DNA of 64,000 bases from Arachis hypogaea (lineage: Eukaryota; Streptophyta; Magnoliopsida; Fabales; Fabaceae), in contig NC_092050.1 in NCBI RefSeq assembly GCF_003086295.3, positions 151,906,699 through 151,970,698 on the forward strand, given 5' to 3'. The notes beneath the pieces are model-generated. The model made no database searches, was not told the DNA's origin, and saw only the letters and a program-made list of their open reading frames with translations. Shown here one piece after another: positions 1 to 12,400 of the stretch. The position numbers and the translations under genes are program-made. The first letter of the stretch is position 1. The number at the start of each line of letters is the position of its first letter.

Positions 1-632
1 GTATTTTTTATTTTTAATTTAATTTTGTACTAAAATTTTTTTATTATATTCTTAATGACTAATTTTTAAAAAAATTTAGTATCAATTCGACAAAAATTTT
101 ACAAAAACAATTATCAACATAAACAAATTAGAAATAATTCTGATATATTATTGCTGGATTAGTCCTAATTTTTTTGAAAATTTAGCTGTCAATGGTATAT
201 TTGATGTAAATCGAAAAATTTTGGAACAAAATTGAAACAAAACAAAATTTAGGAGTATTTTTGAAACTTTTGACAAATTTTAATAGTAAAAAATATACTT
301 TACTCTAAAATTTATCAAATATTTTAAAAATATTTTTAAATTTTATTTTAGAAATTTTGTATTTATATCAAATATATTTCTAACGATTAAATATTTAAAA
401 ATTTTAAGATCAATCTAGCAATAGTACATAACAACTATGTTTAATTTGCTTGTATTAAAGATTATTCATATAAAATTATTATTGAATTAGTCTTAAATTT
501 TTTTTAAAAAATTAGCCATCAGAAATATATTAGATGTAAATAAAAAAATTCTACGTCAACATTAAAATAAATAAAATTTAAAAATATTTTTAAAATTTTT
601 AATAAATTTTAAAAATAAAAACTATATTTTAT
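1..632. repeat. Two adjacent copies of an AT-rich inverted-repeat element (MITE-like)
   Basis: Two related units lie side by side, roughly 1-300 (left end cut by the window edge) and 300-632. Each has a left arm running into a stretch like tttatatcaaatatatttc and a right arm that is its imperfect reverse complement (gtatatttgatgtaaat), with a short centre. The arms are about 100 bases and degenerate. The same element, better preserved, sits at about 27836-28208 inside kinase copy A, so this is a dispersed family. No coding potential is seen and target duplications could not be resolved. Confidence 0.6.
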
Positions 633-639
633 CCTAATA

Positions 640-2360
640 TACTATGCGGTGAGTTTTGTTAACTAATGTCTAACTAAAAAAATAATCATGAGAAAATTAA
701 GAAAGTGAGAAATAAATATTTTATTATCATTAGTTTTGTAATTTGTATTTTATATATATGAATTTTATTATTTTAGTTTAATTATGAGTTGATCATTCTC
801 TTTTATTTTAATGACTTTATATATTATTTTTGAGAAGCAAGTTTTGTTTAATTAAGATTTCTAATAATAGTAAATAAATATTTTTAATATTTTTTAAAAT
901 ATTTTAATATGTATTTTATGAGCAACTACTCTACTTAATTAATATATCTATATAAAACTTAAAAATTATAATATAATATATATTAAATGTGAGACCAATA
1001 AATCAACAATAAAGATGTCATAATCAATCAACTACTCTCCTATAATGGTTTTCTGGTTTGTGATTGTGTGGATGCATGGTTGGCTATCTTAATGATTTAG
1101 AGATGTCATATGACACGATGGGATCAATCATGTGCGGTTGGATCATCATTGTCAATATGTAGCTTCATCTTTGAACTTACAACATTAATTGTTGCAAAAA
1201 TTACCTTTTTTTTAATTTAAGTTAATAAAAAATTAAATAATTATATCTTTTACCTATTTTCTCAAGTAAATTTTTTTTTAGAATTTATTTAAAATTTTAA
1301 TAGATTTTTTTTTCTTTTTTTGCATTTGTCTTATACTAAAATTCTTTTTTTTTTAAGTTCAATAAGAATCGAATGTTAAATTTTTCTGTTATAGAAATTT
1401 TGATACCATGTTATAATAAAAGTATAAAGTTCGTTAAAAAATTATTACTTGAAATAGCGAATTAGAGATATAATCATTCATGTATTTTCTCCTATCAACT
1501 AACATTTTTGAAAGAAGTGGTATTATGACAATCGTAATGTCATGTCCAATTATCTATATAAATATTGTAGTTTGTTTGATTATTCTGCAAATTTATCTAG
1601 ACATAAACATAGATATTTACGTTTATTATTTGTTCAATGAGATACAATTTTTGAAAGATTTTAAAAATCGAATTGATAATCGAGCTCGTAAAATTAAAAG
1701 TTTAAAAGTTTAAGGTTTAACAGAAATTTTATTAGTATTGAATAGAATATAATAAAATGATATAATTATATATGAATTTTTTAAAAAAAAAGAAATTTTT
1801 GTTTTATTAATTAAAATTAAATGATCTAATCTCTAAGAAATGGGTTAGTTTGACTGTTCACAAGCATTTTGACCAATTTTTTATTTTTATCAATTCATTG
1901 ACAACTGGTTTTATTATGAATTAGACCAGTTTAAATTGCTAGTTTGGCAATTAAACCAACCAATATAGTCTGATTTTCAAAATTATGAAGAATACACTAA
2001 ACACAATATTGTATATAGTTTAGAGGTTAAGGTTTATTAGAAAGCTGATATATAAATATTAGACATGAGATATAATTTTTTATTATAATTTTGTATCTTA
2101 AAAAATTTTGAAAATTTTATTTTCTATCCTTATCAATTTCATCACCAACAACAATAGGGATAAAATTATTATTAGTGTCTTAACAACCAAAATAGATTAC
2201 ATGTATTCATGTGTATGTATGTGTACTTTTGTGTTAATGTCTTCATTAATTTGAAATGGAGAACAAACACAACCTTAAGGATGAAAAATTAAATCAAATA
2301 ATCGTCTTTTATTAGGGCAATGAAAAGGTGATTAATCACAAGTGTGAATATATTATTAGT
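640..2360. other. AT-rich intergenic stretch without a recognised gene
   Basis: No convincing exon on either strand. Short open frames, such as one of 77 codons at 1480-1713, have simple AT-driven composition and no recognisable domain. The segment at about 1340-1480 resembles one at 12905-13040 (a region around 'ataccatgt' followed by 'ataatcattcatgt'), which suggests an old dispersed repeat, but the relic is too short to classify. Confidence 0.5.
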
Positions 2361-2365
2361 TCACT

Positions 2366-3231
2366 ACCATGCATATCCCTCGAGTCTCTTACTAAGGTTG
2401 AATTTAGGATATGCTCTTTGAAACTTTTCAACTAATGTAGTCTCAAGTTTAGACTCTTGTCCCATTGAATTTGAACTTGTTGCACCTCCTTGCCAATCTT
2501 TAAGATTGTTCTGCCAGCAACCAACCTTATATGGTTCTAATATTGTCCCAAGCTCTGTAGTTTGTAGTGAAAATGGTCTTTTTCTTGTTCTCCATAAAAT
2601 TTTTGCAGACTGAAATGTATGAAAGCTATGATGTATAGACACGAGACACGACATGATACGGGACGCGTTGACACACGAATTTTAAAATTTTATAAGAGAT
2701 GGGGACACGTATATATATAAAATATAAAGTATTTTTTAGATAAATATTAATGATATTTTGATATTTTATTGATATTAAAATATAAATTAATTTTTAATTA
2801 TTTTTAGTATTTTATTTTAATTATATAAAGTATTTAAAATATTTTTGTTTTAATAATAATAATATATACTATTTCTAAATTTATCTCAAAAATACATGTA
2901 ATGGTATTTAGACGTGTTCGGAAACAATTTTTTTATTTTTTTATTAAGACATGATTGGATACAGCAGACACGCGTGTCGGACAAATGTCGACAAGTGTCG
3001 TATCCAAAATGTGTTTGACACGGGAATACGAACAACTCAGCGAAATGTCCGTATAAAGACTATGGATTTTGGCTTTCATAAGAAGAGCTAGCTTATAAGC
3101 TACTGCACTTAGCTTTTTACTGATTCTAAAATGCTCAAAGTACTTCATTTCCAGTTGTTGGCTCTTTCTCAATACCATTGAATATTGTCTAGAGGGTTGT
3201 AATTTCACTAGCAACAATTCACTTATTCGAA
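2366..3231 (-). pseudogene. Ty3/gypsy pol C-terminal relic (integrase tail and chromo-like end), split by a MITE
   Basis: Read on the minus strand, 3217 to 3063 encodes a segment with the LVKLQPxRQ...VLRK...YFxxF...VAYKL...AKIH pattern typical of the region after the integrase core in plant gypsy elements. The frame breaks at CAT-AG and resumes at about 2625 with FHTFQ, continuing to a tail containing YPKFNL, which matches the usual end of gypsy chromo-type polyproteins. Between the two parts lies a MITE. No LTR, RT or RNase H is nearby, so this is an isolated fragment and not functional. The stop codon at about 2366-2364 may or may not be the original one. Confidence 0.7.
2626..3062. mobile_element. 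MITE family I, copy 1, inserted in the gypsy relic
   Basis: The element interrupts a reading frame that is continuous on either side, which fixes its boundaries to within a few bases. A short motif, ctatg, occurs at both junctions and may be the target duplication. The ends are rich in GACAC/CGTGTC motifs and the middle is AT-rich. A homologous element at 57925-58374 aligns along nearly its whole length in the opposite orientation. The outer ends are inverted repeats of the type CTATGA(T/A)GTATAGACAC. No transposase is encoded, so it is non-autonomous. Confidence 0.75.
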
Positions 3232-3480
3232 TTTCACATGTCTTCTCTTCTTGTCAACAAAATACTTCATGAATTACTGAAATCTGAACAATTTTTTCTT
3301 AGTAAAGCTCATATCTTTTTTATATATAGTAGTTTCATTTACAACATAGATGAGATGTTTATTAAGAAAGGACTACACATTTGCACCACATATATACACG
3401 TGAAATATATAATTTTTACTTTAATTTAAAGGCAATCACATAATTATTGGATTTGATTATATTCTTCATCATCTTCATGC

Positions 3481-6400
3481 TTATACATATAGAACTCGGC
3501 GACGATATTCTCCCAACGCCCATATGGGAAATATGTTTCGATACGATGCGTAATTTAGAATACAATTCCTCATAAACACTCCTGTAGTTTCCTGTATTTT
3601 TTTAATGGATAAACATACATATAAGATGTTAAGTGTTTTTAATTGTAACTAAATTAGTTTAATGAAAATTAATTACCTGCTGAGGAAAGTCTCCATCTTC
3701 CATTTGTGAATTGATTAGTAACTTTATTCCACGATGTATGGGTGTTGGATCAATTTCAGCCTTTTTATTTTTAAACAAACATTAAGAGTATATATTAGTA
3801 ACAAATAACATAATCAGCAACTAAGTTCGGTTTCATTGAATAATTGTTTCATTTATGTTTTTATTTTTCAATACAAAAAAATTTCATTTTTTTTTTCAAT
3901 TTATTTCGTTTTCAAGATTTTATAAATAAGACAATACAAATAGGAAAATATTAATGAGAGAATTAAAAATCTTATGAGCATTTTTATATAGTAGTTAAAG
4001 AAATTCCTTAAACAAAACAAACTCTAATTCAGTTTTTCATTTTAATTCAAACCTCTTTTTTTTTAACTAGAATTGGAACCTCTTTTCAAACAAGCACCAA
4101 ATTCTATTGGGCAAACCCACAACAATACTTGTTCAAGTATCTAGGCCCAATTCATTAAGACTAAAGCTTTGATAAAAATGATGTATGCAATGATATTGTT
4201 GACTTTGTTTTATGGACTTGAGTCATATTGTTGATTAAACCACTTATGAGAACCAGAATGAATCTATGGTAGAGTTAGGCCCATAAAATTTGGGAACTAG
4301 TGAAAAAGAACTCAATCCAAGAAAGGAAAAACGGACCAAGATTTAATGAACAAAAACAACAACCCAATGGGTTGGACGAGTGGTCAGCTCACTCGTCCGC
4401 TTAAGTAAGTTCGAATTCCGCCTTATGTATGTAGCAATTCATTGGCTAGTTTAGTGGCAGACTAGTTTAAATCCGCGACGGACTAGTTTGTTTAATTTTA
4501 GTATTGTAATCTTCTTTGGATCTTTAGGCCTATTTTAATAAAAAATTTCAAAATTTTCTAGTGACTCTTTATAAAATTATTCTATATTAATAATCCATTT
4601 TGAGTTATATGAGGTGTTTTATTTATTTTAAGTAATCTTAAAGGTTTGAGTGGGTTAGAAGTAGTAGTTTTATGAGTATATATTACAGAATCTTAAACCG
4701 TATGACTGTTTAGCTCTTTTATTTGAATGTTTTGTTTTTGGAGTCTTTGTATCATTGACTTCTCTTTTGGGGAATTAAGCATATATTAATTATTTAAAAA
4801 AATCAAAATTACCTTATGCTGTCTTTAATATCATGTATTCTCTTTGTCTAACAGTTTATTATTTTCTCAACTTTTTGGTCATCAACGTTATATTATCCTA
4901 TTATCCTTATCAATCACAAGAACAAGATTTGTTATTAGGTAAAATATTTAAATCTATCTTTTAACAAGCCTTCCATTTAATTTGGACCTTAAAGTCTCAA
5001 AAATTATGAATAAAGAATATGGAGATATGCTAATTATTACTAACCTGTCCAGCACCAATAAGGGATAGCAAAGCCCATGAAGTTTGAACCACGTTAGCAC
5101 GATTGCCTTCTAAATTTGTATACACCTATTTGTCAACAAAAAAAAAACATGTTATGATAAATCAAAATATGTATAGACACAACAAATTTTTTATGCATAA
5201 AATATGATATTAATCTTGTTTGAATTGTACCACATACATTACACTTGAAATCTTTATATTTTGGGAAATGTGGTATACTAATTTTCTTTTAAGGTCAATT
5301 TACATATGATAAATCAAAATGAATCACATTATCGTCTAATCTTAAAGAAATCCACCGCAATTTACCCCCAATTTATTTTTCTTTGATTCTTTGTACTCTA
5401 ATATTTAATGGGTTTTGCTAGCAGGTAGACAATGATTTTTGTAAATAATGTGAATAATGGACTTTAGGATTGACCCAATAAAATAAAAAGACACTCCACC
5501 TCTAAATTACTTCCTAAACCTTAACATTAGGATAACTATCTGTACACCTAGTGAATTGAATATCCAGTCATTATTAATTGTGCATGAGTAAATCGAATTA
5601 AAAATAATGAATATAATCATTTGGATACCTATTGAATTGAATATCCGATATATCTATTGTTCACATTGTTTAATATTCTCATTGTCTACCTATACTTTTT
5701 CATATTTAATTTGTATTGTAGAGCATAATTAACAACAACAACAACAATAATAATAAAATAATAAATAAATCTCTAAGAATTTACATTTCAAACAGATTAA
5801 TTCTTAAGAAAAAAAATATCAATAAAGTCTTTTAGGATAGTAAATATGGACACACTACCTTCAAATTAATCCCTATAATTAGAGTAGAAGGTCTTAATTT
5901 AAAACTACCTTATTATGCTGAAGAACTTTATTGGTATTTTTTTTAGGGACTAATTTATTGAAAATGTAAATTCTTAGGGTTTATTTGTCAATTTACTCTA
6001 ATAATAATAATAATAAATATAAACCTTGTTTTGGCTTGATAAATAACTTTCACTCCAACCACCGTTAGGAAGCTGCTTTGACAACAAAAATTGACATGCT
6101 TTGCGCAATGAAGCACTGTTTTGATAGTTCTTTCCACATGCTCTCAGTCCCTTTACAGCAAACCAAGTTCCATAGGTATAACAAATTCCCCAGCAACCAT
6201 ACCTACACAAATAACTTCTTAATTAATTAGTTATGACATTACCAGAAAATTCGTGATTATCGACGGCCTTACAGATAGTCAATTTTAATTTATAATAAAG
6301 CTTCTAATGATTTCTATAATTCAATAAGTATTTGTATTTTACGACTATAAATTTAATTACAAGATAGATAGCATATATTATGCATGTTAAGATGACAGTT

Positions 6401-9400
6401 ATTTGAATAAAAAAAAAGCAACAAAATTACAAAAGTCAACAATACCATGAGCCATCTGGATTTTGTGTGTTTTCAATGTAATGAATTGCTTTAGAAATGG
6501 AGTGATTTATTTCTTTTCTTCTGTGATTTGGATATAACTTTCTAAATAGAGCCAATGCTTCCATTGCTGATCCTGTGCATTCTACATACCTATTATTTCA
6601 TTCACAACATGAACCATATATATAACAAGTGCCAAGTAATTAAGATTGTACATAAGGCTAAATAAACAATACTTCATTCAATTAAAAATTCTAACAATAA
6701 TAACGACGTATGTAATAGTCTTACTCCATCTCAATCAGAGTATCTTCAAAGAATTCGGTTGGATTGAATTTCTGCAATGCACGAATAATAGTTTCTCACA
6801 CCAGTTAAAACAGTGTTTTTAATATGATTTATTAGGCTACGTTTGTTTACAGAAATAGAACACTAAGACAGAAATATAATAGAGAAACAAAATTATATTT
6901 GAGAGAGTAGACATAGACAGAGATAATATATCCAGAAACACTAGAATAATGTATTTTGTGTCTAACAAGGACACAGAGATATTAACAAGAAACACAACTT
7001 ATTTTTTATTTTTTTATTATTCTTGTTAATTTTTTTATAATTATATTTTTTATTATTATATTTTTCGTCTCAAATTTTTTGAATGAAAAAAATGAGAATA
7101 AATTAAATTTTCATAATTTATTCTAGTTTATCACTAAACAGAATATAAGAACACAAAATTTTATATTTCTGTCATATATGTCTTATTCTCAGTATCTTAT
7201 CTTATTCAATTCTCAGAAATAAACGTAACTTTAAAGACTTTTTTTCCATAATTGAATTACTAATTCGGCTAACATGCGTCTTATGCTTGTAATTTTAAGA
7301 ATATATGTTAAGGTTATTAATTAAAAAAATTATAAAATAAATTTTAAAAATTTCAATTAATAATAATCTTAATATATGTTCTAAAAGTATGTGTTAATTA
7401 AATATTTATTTAAAAAAAAATCAAAATATAATTATTTTGAAAAAAAAAATGCTACATATTCGAAGAACACAGAACATAAAATTTCGGTACCTCTAATCTC
7501 AAAATAAATCAATAGAGATATATATAAAATAATATTTCATAGATAATATAATCATGATGGTTTCTCTAACCCTTAAAATTAAAATTTTACTTTATATATA
7601 TAACTAGATTTTCTTAATTAAAATGGAACTATATATATGTATGTATGTGTTTTTTTTTTTTTTTTTTTTACCTCTAACCATCGATAGGCTCTTTGAGGTT
7701 CCCAAGCAGGAAAACCACCATTGTTGCTCTGTAGAGAAAGGATGACATTAACAGCATCATAGAATCTCTCTGATTCTATTTGTTCTCCAACTAGATCAGA
7801 TGGCATTTTTGACAATAAGAGCGCAGCCTGTAATTAAATTTAGTAGCAAGTGAGAGAAATTTAATTAATAATTAGTTCATAATGGAAAAACTATCATGAT
7901 ATTAGACTTATCATAAAATGAATTTAATTTTAATGCACTATAAATATAAAATTTAAACATTTCTCTAATCATATATTATTGTATTAGTAAAAAGGTGGAA
8001 ATTTAAGTGCAGTCGACTTCACGTGAAGTTGATAGTTGAGAGCTGTTAAATGAAAATTTAGTCAAATCGGTCAAATCATCTAACAGCTCTCAGCTATCAA
8101 CTTCACATGAAGTCGACTACACCTGAGTTTTCACCTAACAAAAATTTATAATAACTCAATTATCCACCACGGGAAAAATTTACAAATCAAAAAATAAATG
8201 ATTGATTCTATTACAAAAAGAAAAAGTTTAGAGGTCCAATAACTTTATTAAATTCTTGCCAGCATATAAGTATGTAACTAGCAAAAGAAAAGTGAATAAT
8301 CCCGCACTATCGGATAAAATCTCACACCATTAAAAATATCATTGATGGTTACTTGATAGCTATAAATCACAAAAGTTACTGCCCTAACACTCGTCAATTT
8401 GGAGAGAATTTGTATGAACCTGTAATCCTTCAGCTGTGCAATCAGAGACTTGCCAACCTTGGTCATGCATTGAGAATGTCCATGAACCTTTTGAGATGTG
8501 TCTATACATTCCCATGAAGTCACCACTAGGGTTTTCACTAACCTTCAATTTCAAATCAAAGTCTCTTTTAATAGTAATTATTGTTTCAAAAATCATATAG
8601 TATAGATATGTATAATGAAGCAGAAACACTAATTAATTAATTAATTAATAGTTATTAATTGGTACCTGTGAAGCCTTGACAAAATCGTGAGCTTTTTTAA
8701 GTGTAGGTCCATACTCTTCACTTAAATTACAAGCAAGTATTGCTTGTATAGCAAATGCTGCATCCCACATTTGACTACCAAAACTCTACATATCATTTTG
8801 AAGAACAATTATTAATTACTAATTTTTTTTATTTCATTTAGCGTAAAAAACTTTTTTATATTTTACATCTTGTTGTATAATTAAACAAAATTATTTTAAA
8901 AAAGCAATAATTACTTGAATTTTCAAGCCATCTTCGGCGAGCCAAAAATAATCAGGAATTCGAGCTAAATGGAGTTTGTATGCTTCCGAATTAGGATCTT
9001 CAACCCAACGCGCAATCAAACACAAAACCTGCATTATATATCATGATTTTCATTTGCTTCAATTGATCATATAAGATTATTGTAAATGAATAAAATATAA
9101 GATTATTTTATTTATTACCTTCTCTACACTTCCAATGCAAAGGTATCTACTATTCTCATCCTCATATCTGACATGACTAATTGCAATTTCTAATGCTTTT
9201 TGTCTAAGCTTAGAAAAGGGCCAAGAATTCAGCAAAGGCTCTCCCACGTGATGAAGAAATCCCCATAACATATCTTGGATTAAAGGATGTGGATAATACA
9301 AATCCTCCTATATATTTGTATCATGTATATGTCATTATAACATTAATTAGGGATATAAATATATTAGATTAATGAGTATAATTTAAGATAAATATAAAAT

Positions 9401-12400
9401 TTGAGGAATAATAAAATTTGAAAAATTAAATAAAAATATTTTTTTTAAAAAAATACTATTAAATTTTTAATTTTTTGTGCTCTTATTTTCTAGAAAATAT
9501 TAAAAAAATTAAAATTTTGTATTTTAAAATTAAAATTTTAATTTCAGTCTTTAGCGGTCGAACACAATATTAAGTTCAATTTCTTAGTTTCAGTCTCAAT
9601 ACCCTCTAAAAATAAACAGTACCTAATTGCATGTATAACACAAAGCAGAATAATTAAATGAGTATTAATCATGATTAGAAATTAAATAAATATTGAATGA
9701 ACCTTAGCAACACAATTTCGAGCTTTATTCCAGTTGATTTGATGATAAGGTTTATTGTACATTTCTTCTCTCAAAGATCTGATTAAATTGGTGACAGGAC
9801 CCACAAACTTCTTTCCATATAAATATGACATTGGCATATAAACCAAGCGACAGTAGCATAACATATTCCCTGCCACAATTAACAAGCAAACTAAATGGTA
9901 GTACCAAAAATAAAAAAGAAAAGAGAATAATAAATTATATATATACCTGGGTGAATAGAGATGAAATTGGGAACAAGCCAGAACTCTGGTGGAAGTGGAT
10001 TGCATCCTGACCACTCATAAACTCCAAGTACCTTCACCAATAAATCAAATTAACATATTATTACTCTTATTTTTAATATTTTTTTTGTGTCTATTCTTAT
10101 ATTTTATATATTTATTAAAAATATAATAAAATTATATAAAAATGATATTATTAAAATAGAAATCACAATATTTACTCTTTATTATAATTTTAGCAATAAT
10201 TGATTATTTAAAAATACTAAAAAATCATCAGAATTTATTATTTTTATTCATCAATTAATTATTAATATTTAAAAATATAGAATAAAATATATTATTGAAT
10301 TATTAAAATAACAAAATGGGTTAATAGATAAAAATAATTATAAAAATAATAAATTCTGGGAATACTATAACATATTTTTAATTACGAAAATATTTAATAA
10401 CAAAAATATTAGTGAAAAACAGTTAAAATTTATCTTATTTAACATTTATTAATTATTACTAAAATTAATAAATACTAAATAAAATACGTTTGAACGGTTT
10501 TTTTTTATCTTTTTAATATTACTGTTTTGATTATTTATAACTTGATATCAAAAAGGATATTCAAGTTAATAATGAATCCTTAAATTGGTTGATTTGAATC
10601 ACTAGCTCATAACATTAAAAATAAAATTGTTACTTTCCCACGGATTCAAAATAAGTATAAAAAATTTATTATATTAAGTTATTAACATAAATTAATAAGA
10701 TAATTAATTAAAAATATTTTTATTTTAGATAAACTAAATTGAACGGGCAAAACTACTCTTCCTAGTATTTTTTTAAGGTTTAATGGTTATAACGTTAACA
10801 TGTCCTAGCACTGTTTTTTTCAGAGTCCAACGACAATTATAAAACCAACTATTTTTCGTTCAATAATCAATATCAACTAAAATTTTAAATTATCACTTTA
10901 TCTTTATATGCATCATTTCTTCTCTCATTCTTTTGTTATTTTTTCTCCCAACACCACAACTTTACTTCTCATCGCCGTCACTTTAAACCTTAAGTAAATT
11001 TTAAATTTTAAATTAGCCATAAATTCTAATCCTAAATTCTACAAAACATAAATGTTAAAAAATAATGTTATAATATAAAACTAATATTATATAGGATGAA
11101 GTATTACATTAGTCTCTTATGTTTGGCCGTAATCCTATTTTGGTTCTTAAGGTTTAAAGTGTTCATTTAGTTTTAATTTAGTCCCATCATGAGATCAAAA
11201 TTAAATAATTAATGGAATATCCTACATTACAGCAGTATAAGAACAAAGTCAATAATTTAGAGAATAAGTATAAGCTTCAAAGATACAAAATCAACCGTGG
11301 ATATATCAATACATTTATTTATCATTCTCCTTAGTTTCATAGAAAATATTTCATTTAAATTGTAAGAAGAATGATAAATAAATGTATTGAAACATCCACG
11401 GATGATTTTGTGTCTTTGGAGCTTATACTTGTTTTCCAGATTATCGATCTTATTTTTATACTGCTGTCATTAAGGACATTCCGTTAATTATTTAACTTTG
11501 ACCTCACAATGGAACTACATTGAAACTAAATGAAACTTTTTTGGATTCTAATAAGATACTTCAAACCTTAAGAACCAAAATAGAATTACGTCCAAACGTA
11601 AAAGACCAATTTAATACTTTACCCTATTATCTAATTAAAAGTTAATTTTTTATACTTATCTTCTTTCTTTTAACATTCTCTTTTTCAGGACAACCCCCCT
11701 CACTCCTGTTACAAGTTCGATCAATAGGAGTATAGTTAAATTAAAAATTTTGTCTTTACAACACTACTTCTTTAAATAAATACTTATTTTAGACAGAAAA
11801 AAATAATTTACTTATTCAAGATGTAAAATGAAGCACATATACATTATTAACGGCTAAAATGAACATTCACTTGACTAAACTATTAAAATTTAAAGTAACT
11901 CAATATAATAGAAAAATAATAGTTAATAAGTTTACCGAGACCCAGAACTTTCCCCATGAAGGAATAGCCACTAAACCACCATGGTCAAGAATCCATTTTC
12001 TGGCTCTGGCCATTGGCATGTCTTCATGATCTTCAAGTTCTTCTCCAAGTATTCTTAATGCAATGTAACTCAATGCTGATCCAAACATTGTGCTGTGTCC
12101 CTCTATATGGAACCCCCAACCACCATCTTTGTTCTGTCTCATTAATTGTCATGGAAAATGCCAACCAATAATTTTATTGGTTATTCATCTTTTCACTTCT
12201 AGCCAATTTAAATTAAATGGACATGTTTCTTTAACAAAAAAACCTGCTCTAACTAAGATGTCAAAAACATATTTTTATAAAGATATTTGTTTAGTTACAT
12301 TTTAAAATTTTAACTTATAGAAAAAAGTAATTAACGATTTAAAGGAAATAATTATAGAGCTTTTTTTGGAGTATTAAAAAAATTACATAAATTTTATATT

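Noticed and set aside
2933..3217. A 94-codon host gene
   Set aside because: The first half is a gypsy integrase tail and the second half is MITE sequence, so the frame is a chimera made by insertion.
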